Positions 17,001-24,776 of a DNA stretch of 54,064 nt are shown here, one piece after another (the stretch's first letter is position 1; each line of letters starts with the position of its first letter). Origin of the DNA: Bacteroidales bacterium (lineage in GTDB: Bacteria; Bacteroidota; Bacteroidia; Bacteroidales; WRLA01). Under the pieces are notes generated by a model. It ran no database searches and was not told the DNA's origin. It worked only from the letters and a program-made list of their open reading frames with translations. Made by a program: the position numbers and the translations under genes. Where the stretch lies: the NCBI GenBank assembly GCA_009777825.1, contig WRLA01000012.1, positions 1 through 54,064 on the forward strand, written 5' to 3'.

Positions 17001-18413
17001 ACCTTCACCGGTCTCACCGCCAGCACCCCTTACAGTTTCACCCAACGCTATAAAGAGACGGCAACACACTTCGCCTCGCCCGAAAGCCCGTCGGAGACTT
17101 TCACCACCGGCGCCACCGAGTTCACACCCGTAACCGACATCACCGGAGTCCCCAATATTACAACGGCATTTATGCCGTTGACCCTAACCGCCACCGTCGT
17201 CCCCGCCGACGCCACCAACAAGACCATCGTCTGGAGTGTTGACGTCCCCGGAACCACCGGCGCCACCATCGCCTCCGGCACCAACATCCTCAACACCACC
17301 GGCGCCGGAACGGCAACCGTCAAAGCGACCATCGTCAACGGCGAAAGCCCCACCACGCCTTTCGTCAAGACCTTTAACATCACCGTCGTCCTCGCAGAAC
17401 TGGGCGGCACGGTCAGCATCGAAGGCGCCCCCGTCTTCGGAAGCGCCCTCAACGCCGGCACCACAGAACTCACCTCCACCCCCGACCTTCCCGACCTCGG
17501 CGCCCTCTCCTACCAATGGCAACGCAACGGCAACGTCATCGCCGGCGCCACCGCCGCCTCCTACACACTCGTCGCCGCCGACATCAACGCCGTCATCAGC
17601 GTTACCGTCTCCGCCGCCCACTGTAGCGGCTCCGTAACGTCGCCCTCCACCGACCTCATCCTCAAAGCCGACCAAGCACAACCACCCGCCCCGACTCTCG
17701 CCAACATCACCGCCACCACCATCACCCTCAACACCCTCGCCGGATGCGAATACAGCCGCGACGGCAGCGCATGGCAACCCACACCACTCTTCGCCGGTCT
17801 CTACCCCGAAACCACCTACTCCTTCACCCAACGCTACGCCGAAACCAACACCCACTACGCCTCCCCCGACAGCCCCGGCGCCACCTTCACCACCACCGCC
17901 GGCTCCAACCTCCACATCATCAAATCCTCCGTCAACAACCCCGCCTACGGCTCCATTAACCCCGACGGCGAAGCGCCCGTTGAACAAGGAAACAGCATCA
18001 CCTTCTACATCACCGCCTACGACGGATTCCACATCGAAGAAGTCCTCGTGGATGGGGTCAATAACCCTAACGCCGTCGCCACCGGTTCCTATACATTCAA
18101 CAACGTGAACGCTGACCATGAAATACACGTGGTGTTCGAGGAGGGCGTGGGAATAACAGCCCCCCCAAGCCCCCCCGAAGGGGGGGATGTGCGGGTGTAC
18201 CCGAATCCGACGAGTGGGTTGATAACGATATGCGATGTGCGATGTGAGATATGCGACATTGCCGTCTTCGATGTCATGGGCAAAGCATGTAACGTGTCAC
18301 GCGTAACGTGTAACGAAAACGAAATGGATATTTCGTCTTTACCGACCGGCGTCTATTTCCTCCGGATAACGACCGAAAACGGAGTTGTAACGAAGAAAGT
18401 TATTAAAGAATAG
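14007..18413 (+). CDS. Giant T9SS-secreted autotransporter-repeat (PATR) adhesin 1
   Basis: 1468 residues. A long basic leader (1-47, ending SLFAQ) directs export. Residues 110-720 consist of passenger-type beta-strand repeats (units such as LTLTAANTYTGKTIINEG). Two BIG2-like segments (ITGVPTTATAFLPLTLTGTV and a second copy), Ig-like YQWQR segments, fibronectin-like pieces and a bacterial repeat (NPAYGSINPDGEA) follow. The T9SS C-terminal sorting domain starts at VRVYPNPTSG near residue 1397 and ends GVVTKKVIKE, so the protein should cross the outer membrane and be surface-attached. Two repeats are read in frame: the C/G-rich unit (APPSPPEGGD) before the sorting domain, and TGCGATGTGCGATG-type DNA inside it. 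A paralogue lies at 19657. Confidence 0.92.
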   Translation: MDTKNFKSMQKKSKAQQRLYRAVAFGAKGLMAMTVWMTVYAASLFAQPLFPTSGNISGTYLATGGVNYVGPYTMTGSVTIIVPDGYAAMINGVINGSNSNYSLTKLGPNNLTLTAANTYTGKTIINEGNFILNGGSITNSSGVEVNGGVFNITSGNKTINNLSGSSSSATISLGSGTLTINQTTALSFNGVISGSGGITKSGSAILTLNGNNTYSGTTTISNSSSLTLGASGSITNSRVYMNTSSTLNISASKTIKGLSSTTTATSAKVTLNGYTLTVNQTAAYSFYGVISGSGGLTLTGTSVLRLCSANTYTGTTTINSGAILFIGDNTTTGSVAGSIVNNGTLRFYRSNNITYDKIISGSGIVSQYGSGTLTFTGNNTYTGTTYVLSGNGTIQIGNNGTTGAIAGGINIASGCDIIFARSNAYTYNGIISGAGDVYINVGGSAPGITFGNANTYTGHTTISGKLILNSTGKIENSAYVMLNGATLDISAADKTIKNLVSWSYTNNGEVILGSRTLTINMTGNEVFDGKISGTGGITKTGTYNLTLGGANTYTGLTTISAGTLILSTSGTIATSSGVTLSGSGKLDISAGNKTIKALNSSSSSSSVVLSNRTLTLGTSGGSDGGGTFTGIFSGTGGSVTKQGSASFTMNTANTATGTFTASQGTVVLSGNWAGNFVKNSGSTLTVTGNRTISGTLNMQGGTTNFNLSSSPTSRLSATGALTKSGTNTLNITAIGSSSSYVLLSAASGVNTTNFTVTGSNGTLSATSTQLTFTPAPTFVPVTNITGVPTTATAFLPLTLTGTVVPSDATNKTITWSVSNAGGTGANITGGNVLNTTNSGTATIIATVVNGLSPTSNYTQSCTITVTKASLAGTVTVNGDAVFEQTLAAVTTGLTSSPVIPALGTLSYQWQRGTTNISGATSSTYTLVQADIGNTIRVVVSAANCNGSVTSASTATVTKATPNAPAAPTMLSATSTSITLNSVAGCEYRRDANAWQDNTTFTGLTASTPYSFTQRYKETATHFASPESPSETFTTGATEFTPVTDITGVPNITTAFMPLTLTATVVPADATNKTIVWSVDVPGTTGATIASGTNILNTTGAGTATVKATIVNGESPTTPFVKTFNITVVLAELGGTVSIEGAPVFGSALNAGTTELTSTPDLPDLGALSYQWQRNGNVIAGATAASYTLVAADINAVISVTVSAAHCSGSVTSPSTDLILKADQAQPPAPTLANITATTITLNTLAGCEYSRDGSAWQPTPLFAGLYPETTYSFTQRYAETNTHYASPDSPGATFTTTAGSNLHIIKSSVNNPAYGSINPDGEAPVEQGNSITFYITAYDGFHIEEVLVDGVNNPNAVATGSYTFNNVNADHEIHVVFEEGVGITAPPSPPEGGDVRVYPNPTSGLITICDVRCEICDIAVFDVMGKACNVSRVTCNENEMDISSLPTGVYFLRITTENGVVTKKVIKE
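18160..18187. repeat. C/G-rich palindromic repeat read in frame
   Basis: A C7-AAG-C6-GAA-G7-type unit encoding APPSPPEGGD just before the sorting domain. Also found at 23721-23750, inverted at 23925-23953, and in part at 6295-6320. Confidence 0.8.
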
Positions 18414-18457
18414 ATGTGGGATTTTGAGATGTGAGACAATGAATACCATAATAACAA

Positions 18458-18543
18458 CTCTGTGAGCCTCTGTGTTCCCTGTGTCTCTGTGTTGGAAAAA
18501 AACATTCAGCACAGAGGCGCAGAGGACACAGAGTTGCACAGAG
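18458..18543. repeat. CTCTGTG/CACAGAG hairpin, copy 4
   Basis: Starts 44 bp after the stop of T9SS gene 1 and ends before the antitoxin promoter. It is followed by ATTCGTGCATTCGTGGC, as at copy 1. Confidence 0.85.
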
Positions 18544-18606
18544 GCATTCGTGCATTCGTGGCAAAAAAGTCTCACATCTCAAAATCTCAAATCTTTAAAA
18601 AAGTCG

Positions 18607-18615
18607 TATCTTTGC
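18607..18615 (+). promoter_or_regulatory. -7 box of the Phd-like/RelE-like locus
   Basis: TATCTTTGC, 23 bp before the antitoxin ATG. The context AAAAAAGTCGTATCTTTGCA is shared with the box at 24134, which serves another antitoxin gene. No TACGTA site is present. Confidence 0.7.
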
Positions 18616-18638
18616 AACCAAATTAAAATAGAGAAATC

Positions 18639-18866
18639 ATGACAGTAGTTAGCAGTAGAGAGTTTGCAACCAATCAAGACAAATATCTTGCATTGGCGTT
18701 AAATGAGCAGGTATGTATCAAAAAGGGTGTTCACTCGTTTTTCGTTACTAACGCAGACGAGGATGAGGACGATGTCGAACTGCTTGCTTTAGCAAAGGAG
18801 CGCAGAAACGATAGTAACAGAGAACTTGTCGGTGTTGACGAGTTGATAAATTATTTACGACGATGA
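18639..18866 (+). CDS. Phd/YefM-like antitoxin
   Basis: A 75-residue protein starting MTVVSSREFATNQDKYLALA, the usual opening of Phd/YefM antitoxins, whose N-terminal part binds the operator DNA. An acidic middle (DEDEDD) and a helical C terminus (VGVDELINYLRR) should wrap the toxin. Its stop overlaps the toxin start by 4 bp, giving tight coupling. Such antitoxins normally repress their own promoter. Confidence 0.85.
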   Translation: MTVVSSREFATNQDKYLALALNEQVCIKKGVHSFFVTNADEDEDDVELLALAKERRNDSNRELVGVDELINYLRR

Positions 18867-19147
18867 ACACCGCAGTTGATAAACAGGTTTTCAAAGATGT
18901 TGATAAACTTCCAAAATACGTTCAGGAAAAGGTTGCTGACGAATTGGAAAAGTTGAAATCTGCCGTTACCTTGAAAGAATTGATGAACGTCGGACAGATG
19001 GAAGGGACAGATGAACCGTATTACCGCATGAAGTTCGGCAAATACAGGATCATGTTATATTACGACGCAGAGACAGATACGGTGGAAGTACTATCCGTTA
19101 CGCACCGAAAGGATTCCTATAAAAAACATCATTTGCCATGGCGATAA
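18863..19147 (+). CDS. RelE/ParE-superfamily toxin
   Basis: A 94-residue basic protein with the RelE/ParE fold pattern: two N-terminal helices (VFKDVDKLPKYVQEKVADEL), then strands with YYRMKFGKYRIMLYYD and a final VEVLSVTHRKDSYKKH. Arg, Tyr and His in this tail are where RelE-type enzymes hold their catalytic side chains, so ribosome-dependent mRNA cleavage is likely. ParE-like gyrase poisoning cannot be excluded. Overlaps the antitoxin gene by 4 bp. Confidence 0.88.
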   Translation: MNTAVDKQVFKDVDKLPKYVQEKVADELEKLKSAVTLKELMNVGQMEGTDEPYYRMKFGKYRIMLYYDAETDTVEVLSVTHRKDSYKKHHLPWR

Positions 19148-19270
19148 GAAAATTCGTGCCATAAAAATTCGTGTCCATTCGTGTAATTAGTGGCTAAAAA
19201 GAACCATTCGTGCCCGTCATTGCGGGCTTGACCCGCAACGTGGCAAAAAAAATCGCAAAAAACCCCCATC

Positions 19271-19286
19271 TACGTAAAATTACGTA
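19271..19286. promoter_or_regulatory. TACGTA operator of giant T9SS gene 2
   Basis: A single perfect TACGTAAAATTACGTA ending 22 bp before the -7 box. The rest of the gap 19148-19656 holds a CGTCATTGCGGGCTTGACCC fragment (about 19208), a TCTGAACTATGA unit, the right arm of a CACAGAG hairpin and a TTTGCGCC/GGCGCAAAG-type pair. Confidence 0.85.
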
Positions 19287-19308
19287 TATTTTATTTTATA
19301 AACCGCTG

Positions 19309-19317
19309 TACCTTTGC
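19309..19317 (+). promoter_or_regulatory. -7 box of giant T9SS gene 2
   Basis: TACCTTTGC, followed by a leader of about 335 nt. The last 60 bp before the ATG are nearly identical to those of T9SS gene 1 (CCTGCCGGCGACAGAATAAA). Confidence 0.75.
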
Positions 19318-19656
19318 ACCCATGAATAATTGTCTGAACTATGATTTTAAAATGATTTCAATGAATACCATGATTAATAATATTCAGCACAGAGGCGCAG
19401 AGTTCACAGAGTTACACAGAGCCTCCTTGCGCCCTTTGCGCTCCCCTTTGCGCCTCTGCGTTAAAAATTCAAACGCAAAGACGCTAAGATTTTTCGCAAA
19501 GGACGCAAAGAAATATCAACACGAAGGCACGAAGACAGAAAGACACGAAGAAAGTCTTGTGTCTAAAAGTCTCACATCTCAAATCTCAAAATCGCAAATC
19601 AAATAAAAGTATATTTTAAACCTGCCGGCGACAGAATAAACACTGCCACAAAAAGA

Positions 19657-22600
19657 ATGGATACAAAAAATTTAAACATCATGCAGAAGAAATCTAAAGC
19701 ACAACACAGAATCTACGGAGCCGTCGCTTTTGGGGCGAAGGTTCTGATGGCGATGACCGTCTGGATGGCGGTGTACGCAGTACCGGCAGGCGCGCAGACG
19801 CCGTTGCCGAATTCCGGAAATCTTTCAGGAAGTTACACCGCATCGGGGAAGATCTACCCCGGTCCCTACACGCTGACCGGCAATGTTACCATTACCGTTG
19901 CCAGCGGGGTGACAGCGATCATCGACGGGGTGATTAGCGGTGGGAGCAGTTACTCCTTGACCAAAGCCGGAGCCGGCACTCTGTTTTTTGAATACTACAT
20001 CAACACCTATTCCGGACAGACCATCATCAACGCAGGGACGCTTAAGTTAGGCATAGGCGGAAACATTGTCAACTCGCCCGTTCTTATAAACGGCTCGGGC
20101 ATATTAGAACTCATCAGCACCAGTAAGAACATTAAAAGGTTACACAGCAACAGTACCTCTGCCAAAATTATCCTCAACTCCTGTACACTGGTTGTGGATA
20201 ACTCAGGATATACCACTACTTTCGAGGGCGTCATTTCAGGAAGCGGCGGACTTACTTTAACGGGAACCAACGCCACCCTCAATCTGCTCGGCGCCAACAC
20301 CTACACCGGACCCACTACCATCAACTCATCCGGCGCTACGCTCTATATCGGAAACAATTCCACCACAGGATCCGTTGCCGGTAATATCCTAAACAGCGGT
20401 GAACTCATCTTTTATCGCACAAACGCTTTGACTTATGATAAGGTCATTTCAGGAAGCGGCAAGGTTGGCAAAATGGGCGCCGGCACGCTTACTTTAGGCG
20501 AAGGCAACACCTACACCGGAACCACCACCATCAGCAACGGGACGCTTGTCTTAGGCACAATCGGTAATATTGCAAACTCGTCGGGCGTTACGATATACGG
20601 CGACGGAAAATTGCAGATTAGCGCCAATAAAACCATCAAAGCGTTAAGTAGCGACGTCGCCACAGCAGAGGTTATTCTCGGCAGCAATACGCTGACCATC
20701 GGCGACAATAGCAGCACTTTTGCCGGCAAAATCTCCGGAACGGGCGGCATTTCCAAAAGCGGAAGCGGAACCCTCACGCTGACCGGCGCTAATTCCTATA
20801 CCGGCGCAACAACCATCAACGCCGGTACGCTTGCCTTAGGAACAAACGGTACGATAGCAAACTCGTTGGGCGTTACGCTGTACAACTCGGGAAAATTGAG
20901 TATTGCCGGAAATAAAACCATCAAAGCGTTAAGCAGCGGCTCTTCAGGTACGGAAGTTACGCTTGGCAGCAGCAGTACGTTGACCATTAACAACAGTAGC
21001 GCTTGCACTTTCGTCGGCGTCATCTCCGGCACGGGCGGCATTACAAAAAGCGAAAGCGCAACCCTTACGCTAAACGGCGCCAATACCTATACCGGCTTAA
21101 CGACCATCAATGCAGGGACGATTGTCTTAGACACAAACGGTACAATTGCTGCCTCGTCGGGCGTTACGCTGAGCGGCTCGGGAAAGTTGGAGATTAAAGC
21201 AAGTAAAACCATCAAAGCGTTAAACAGCAGCAGTTCCACCTCGTCGGTGCTTCTCGGCACCAGTACGCTGACCATCGGCACATCGGGCGGTAGCGACGGT
21301 GGCGGCGCTTTCGCAGGCGTCATCTCCGGAATCTCCGGAATCGGCATTATCAAAAACGGAAGCGCAACCCTCACGCTAAACGGCGCCAACACCTATACCG
21401 GCTTAACGACCATCAATGCAGGGACGATTGTCTTAAGCGCAACCGGTACGATTGCAAGCACGAATGGCGTTACGATGAACGGCGGTACATTAGATATTTC
21501 GGCAGGAAATAAAACCATCAACGGGTTATCGAGTAGTAGTTCCACCTCAAAGGTTGTGCTCGGCGGCAGTACGCTAACCATTGACACCGGCACTTTCAAC
21601 GGCATCATCTCCGGCACGGGCGGCATTACCAAATACGAAACGGGTACCTTTACATTAAACGGCGCCAACACCTATACCGGCGCAACAACCATCAACGCCG
21701 GGATGCTTCTCTTAGGCATAAACGGTACAATTGCCACCTCGTCGGGCGTTACGCTGAGCGGCTCGGGTGAATTTAGGCTCTCTATGGGGGCAGGAAGTAA
21801 AACCATCAAATCATTAAACAGCAGCAGTACCACCGCGAGGGTTGAACTCAACGGCAATACGCTAATCATCGGCACCTCTACCACATCGAACGACGGCGGC
21901 GGTACTTTCGCCGGCGCCATCTCCGACGGCAACATTACCAAACAGGGAACGGCAACCCTTACATTAGACGGCATTAATTCCTCCTATACCGGCGCCACAA
22001 CCATCAACGCCGGTACTCTTGCCTTAGGCACAAATGGTGCGATTACAAACTCGTCGGGCGTTACACTGAACGGGTCGGCAGAATTTCGTATTTACGGTAA
22101 TAATAATAAGAGCATAAAATCGTTAAACGGCGTCAACTATACGGCGGTAACTTTCTACGGCGTTTGTACGCTAACCATCGGCACGTCGGGCGGCAGCAAT
22201 GGTGGCGGAACGTTCTCCGGCACTTTTGAGGCGCCGGGCAGTGGTTATAGCGGCAGCGTTACCAAACAGGGCAACGCAACCCTTACCCTCGACAATCCAA
22301 ATTGCGGCTCATACGCCAACGGTACTTTCACCGCAAGTCAAGGTACGGTAGTTCTGGGAGGCGAATGGGGAGGCGATTTCGTGAAAAACTCCGGCTCCAC
22401 GCTCACCGTTAACGGCAACCGCTTCATCAGCGGCACACTGACCATGAACGGCGGCACGACCAACTTTAACCTGAGCACCTCGCCGACATCGCGTCTCTGG
22501 GTATCGGGCGCCCTGACAAAGTCGGGCACGAATACCCTCAACATCACCGCCCTCGGCTCGGAAACAAGTTATGTGGTGCTGAGCGCGGCGTCGGGCGTCA

Positions 22601-24012
22601 ACACCGACAACTTCGACGCCACGGGCGCCGTCGGCGTCCTCTCCGCCACGGCTACCGAACTGAGTTTTATCCCGACCACCGGCTTTATCGCCGTAACCGA
22701 CATCGCCGACCTGCCCGAAACGGCAGCCATCAACGTCCCGCTCACCCTGAGCGGCACGGTCATCCCCGTCAACGCCACCAACCAAACCATCGTCTGGACA
22801 GTAACCAACCCGGGCAGCACCGGCGGCGCCATCACCGGCGGCAACATCTTCACCGCCACCGCCACCGGCACCGCCACGCTGAAAGCAACCATCGCCAACG
22901 GCGTCAGCCCCGTCGAAGCCTACGAACAGACCTTTACCCTCAACGTCGTAACCGCCACCCTCGACGGCACCGTAACCCTCTCCGGCATCCCAATCTTCGG
23001 CGAGGTCTTGGTCGCCACGCCAAGCCTCACCTCCACCCCCGTCATCCCCGACCTCGGCGCCCTCACCTACGAATGGCTCCGCGACGGCAACGTCATCGCC
23101 GGCGCACCGAACCTGCCCGTCTATACCTTAGCCGCGGGCGACGTCGGCGCCGCCATCTCCGTCCGCGTAACCGCCGCCAACTGCACCGGCTCCGTAACAT
23201 CGGAAAGCACGGCAACCATCGAAAAAGCCCCGCAAGACCCACCCGCCGCCCCAACCCTCGCCGACAAAACCGCCACCGCCATCACCCTCACCACCGTCGC
23301 CGGATGCGAATACAGCCGCGACTACGGCACATGGCAGTCGTCGCCCACCTTCGCCGGCTTATCTCCCAACACCCCCTACCTCTTCACCCAACGCTACGCC
23401 GAGACCGCCACCCACTACGCCTCCCCCGAAAGCCCCGCCGCCCTCTTCACCACCGACGACAGCGACAACCCGCTCTACACCATCACCGCCACCGTCAACG
23501 ACACCGACCACGGCACCATCACCCCCTACGGCGCCGCCACCGTCGAAGAAGGCGACAACATCACCTTCCACATCACCGCCTACGCCGGCTACCACATCGA
23601 AACCGTCCTCGTGGACGGCGCCAACAACCCCAACGCCGTCGCCACCGGCGCCTATACCTTCCAAAACGTAACCGAAGACCATACGATACATGTAACATTC
23701 GCGGAAGGCGTGGGGATAACAGCCCCCCCAAGCCCCCCCGAAGGGGGGGATGTGCGGGTGTATCCGAATCCGACGAGTGGAGCGTTGTACGTGGATTGTA
23801 TGCCGACGATAACAATAACAAACATCGAAATATTCGACGTCATGGGACGTACCGTCCTTGCGACCCATACGGTCGCCCCCGACGGGACGCACCGATTGCA
23901 AATCGGCGCGAGCGGCGCCACATCCCCCCCTTCGGGGGGGCTTGGGGGGGCTTATTTCCTCCGAATAACCACCGAAAACGGAGTTGTAACCAAAAAAGTT
24001 ATTAAAAATTAA
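19657..24012 (+). CDS. Giant T9SS-secreted autotransporter-repeat (PATR) adhesin 2
   Basis: 1451 residues, a paralogue of the protein at 14007 with a near-identical leader (MDTKNLNIMQKKSKAQ). At least nine passenger repeats follow to about residue 960, built on units such as LTLNGANTYTGLTTINAG. Then come one BIG2-like segment, an Ig-like YEWLRDG segment, a fibronectin-like piece and the bacterial repeat NDTDHGTITPYGAA. The sorting domain starts near residue 1368 (VRVYPNPTSG) and ends GVVTKKVIKN. The C/G-rich repeat occurs before the sorting domain and again, inverted, inside it (SPPSGGLGGA) just ahead of the last strands. One domain set is missing compared with protein 1, so the repeats differ in number between the two. 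Confidence 0.92.
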   Translation: MDTKNLNIMQKKSKAQHRIYGAVAFGAKVLMAMTVWMAVYAVPAGAQTPLPNSGNLSGSYTASGKIYPGPYTLTGNVTITVASGVTAIIDGVISGGSSYSLTKAGAGTLFFEYYINTYSGQTIINAGTLKLGIGGNIVNSPVLINGSGILELISTSKNIKRLHSNSTSAKIILNSCTLVVDNSGYTTTFEGVISGSGGLTLTGTNATLNLLGANTYTGPTTINSSGATLYIGNNSTTGSVAGNILNSGELIFYRTNALTYDKVISGSGKVGKMGAGTLTLGEGNTYTGTTTISNGTLVLGTIGNIANSSGVTIYGDGKLQISANKTIKALSSDVATAEVILGSNTLTIGDNSSTFAGKISGTGGISKSGSGTLTLTGANSYTGATTINAGTLALGTNGTIANSLGVTLYNSGKLSIAGNKTIKALSSGSSGTEVTLGSSSTLTINNSSACTFVGVISGTGGITKSESATLTLNGANTYTGLTTINAGTIVLDTNGTIAASSGVTLSGSGKLEIKASKTIKALNSSSSTSSVLLGTSTLTIGTSGGSDGGGAFAGVISGISGIGIIKNGSATLTLNGANTYTGLTTINAGTIVLSATGTIASTNGVTMNGGTLDISAGNKTINGLSSSSSTSKVVLGGSTLTIDTGTFNGIISGTGGITKYETGTFTLNGANTYTGATTINAGMLLLGINGTIATSSGVTLSGSGEFRLSMGAGSKTIKSLNSSSTTARVELNGNTLIIGTSTTSNDGGGTFAGAISDGNITKQGTATLTLDGINSSYTGATTINAGTLALGTNGAITNSSGVTLNGSAEFRIYGNNNKSIKSLNGVNYTAVTFYGVCTLTIGTSGGSNGGGTFSGTFEAPGSGYSGSVTKQGNATLTLDNPNCGSYANGTFTASQGTVVLGGEWGGDFVKNSGSTLTVNGNRFISGTLTMNGGTTNFNLSTSPTSRLWVSGALTKSGTNTLNITALGSETSYVVLSAASGVNTDNFDATGAVGVLSATATELSFIPTTGFIAVTDIADLPETAAINVPLTLSGTVIPVNATNQTIVWTVTNPGSTGGAITGGNIFTATATGTATLKATIANGVSPVEAYEQTFTLNVVTATLDGTVTLSGIPIFGEVLVATPSLTSTPVIPDLGALTYEWLRDGNVIAGAPNLPVYTLAAGDVGAAISVRVTAANCTGSVTSESTATIEKAPQDPPAAPTLADKTATAITLTTVAGCEYSRDYGTWQSSPTFAGLSPNTPYLFTQRYAETATHYASPESPAALFTTDDSDNPLYTITATVNDTDHGTITPYGAATVEEGDNITFHITAYAGYHIETVLVDGANNPNAVATGAYTFQNVTEDHTIHVTFAEGVGITAPPSPPEGGDVRVYPNPTSGALYVDCMPTITITNIEIFDVMGRTVLATHTVAPDGTHRLQIGASGATSPPSGGLGGAYFLRITTENGVVTKKVIKN
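23721..23953. repeat. Two inverted copies of the C/G-rich repeat around the sorting domain
   Basis: The copy at 23721-23750 reads C-rich then G-rich. The copy at 23925-23953 is its reverse complement. Both keep the frame, and together they could pair over about 28 bp in the mRNA. Confidence 0.75.
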
Positions 24013-24015
24013 ATA

Positions 24016-24106
24016 AGAGCCTCTGTGTTACTTTGTGTCCTTTGTGTGTCTGTGTTGGAAAAAAATATTCAGCACAGAGGCGCAGAGGACACAGAGTTAC
24101 ACAGAG
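24016..24106. repeat. CTCTGTG/CACAGAG hairpin, copy 5
   Basis: Begins directly after the stop of T9SS gene 2. The left arm is diverged (TTACTTTGTGTCCTTTGTGT), the right arm is standard. Confidence 0.8.
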
Positions 24107-24133
24107 AAAATTATTCAGTTATTAAAAAAGTCG

Positions 24134-24142
24134 TATCTTTGC
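24134..24142 (+). promoter_or_regulatory. -7 box of the broken toxin-antitoxin locus
   Basis: TATCTTTGC, 38 bp before the antitoxin ATG, in the same AAAAAAGTCGTATCTTTGCA context as the box at 18607. Confidence 0.65.
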
Positions 24143-24180
24143 ATTTTAAAAAAATTTAATTTGTTTTAAACACTCTTATT

Positions 24181-24384
24181 ATGGCTACACTTGCAATAAA
24201 GTACAATCCAAAAAATATGGTAGTAACAAAATTTTTAGAGGCGCTCACCCTTATGAAAGGGGTAGAAATGTTGGAACGTGAAACCCTTACTGCAGAGGAA
24301 ATGGAACGTGTTGAAATGTCAAGGAATTCCGAAATACACACAGATATTGTGCAATTAAAGAACATATTGAGAAGTAAATTATGA
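24181..24384 (+). CDS. Small antitoxin-like protein
   Basis: 67 residues opening MATLAIKYNPKNMVVTKFLE, a form common among small Bacteroidota antitoxins that pair with RelE-like toxins. The C-terminal half is helical and charged. Its stop overlaps by 4 bp (ATGA) an ATG that opens a damaged toxin frame, the layout of an intact type II locus. The antitoxin looks intact although its toxin is not, as is common in decaying loci. Confidence 0.7.
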   Translation: MATLAIKYNPKNMVVTKFLEALTLMKGVEMLERETLTAEEMERVEMSRNSEIHTDIVQLKNILRSKL

Positions 24385-24531
24385 TAGTTTTGTATTCTGA
24401 TGTTTTTTTGAAGACTTCAAAAAAGTTACGATTATCGCTTAATTGTTGAGTATTGGGATGGCAAACTAACAATTTTATTACTTGATTACCTCAAACGAAA
24501 TGAAAGGACTTACAAGAGGTTTACAAGGTGA
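24381..24531 (+). pseudogene. Frameshifted and shortened RelE/ParE-like toxin remnant
   Basis: From ATG 24381 the frame reads MIVLYSDVFLKTSKKLRL and stops at once. In the +1 frame from 24427 it continues YDYRLIVEYWDGKLTILLLD and ends KRNERTYKRFTR at a TGA (24529-24531). Joined, these look like the first strand/helix and last strands of a RelE-superfamily toxin with the middle deleted and one frame change. About 50 residues remain of an expected 90-100. Confidence 0.65.
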
Positions 24532-24563
24532 GAATATTAACCTTCAATGATGAACATGATAAA

Positions 24564-24650
24564 ACCTCTGTGAATCTCTGTGTCCCCCGTGTCTCTGTGT
24601 TGAAAAAAATATTCAGCACAGAGGCGCAGAGGACACAGAGTTGCACAGAG
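24564..24650. repeat. CTCTGTG/CACAGAG hairpin, copy 6
   Basis: Preceded by a partial TCAATGATGAACATGAT unit and followed by ATTCGTGCATTCGTGGC, then the TACGTA operator. The order matches that before the beta-helix gene, so a block of about 170 bp seems to have been copied. Confidence 0.85.
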
Positions 24651-24694
24651 AAATTCGTGCATTCGTGGCAAAAAAAATCAAAAAAACATCCATC

Positions 24695-24710
24695 TACGTA
24701 AAATTACGTA
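24695..24710. promoter_or_regulatory. TACGTA operator of the lipoprotein/SUFU/AAA run
   Basis: A perfect TACGTAAAATTACGTA ending 22 bp before the -7 box at 24733. Confidence 0.85.
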
Positions 24711-24732
24711 TTTTTTATCGAAAAAGCCATCG

Positions 24733-24741
24733 TACCTTTGC
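24733..24741 (+). promoter_or_regulatory. -7 box of the lipoprotein/SUFU/AAA run
   Basis: TACCTTTGC, 35 bp before the ATG at 24777. I found no other TAnnTTTG box in the gaps down to 32.9 kb, so this may drive about 8 kb. Confidence 0.75.
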
Positions 24742-24776
24742 ACCCAAAATAATTTTTAATTAAATACTTTATTAAA

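Noticed and set aside
17184..18128. Open minus-strand frame of 314 codons opposite giant T9SS gene 1
   Set aside because: Its Gly/Val-rich translation mirrors the Thr/Ala/Pro-rich codons of the plus-strand gene; similar shadows occur all along both T9SS genes.
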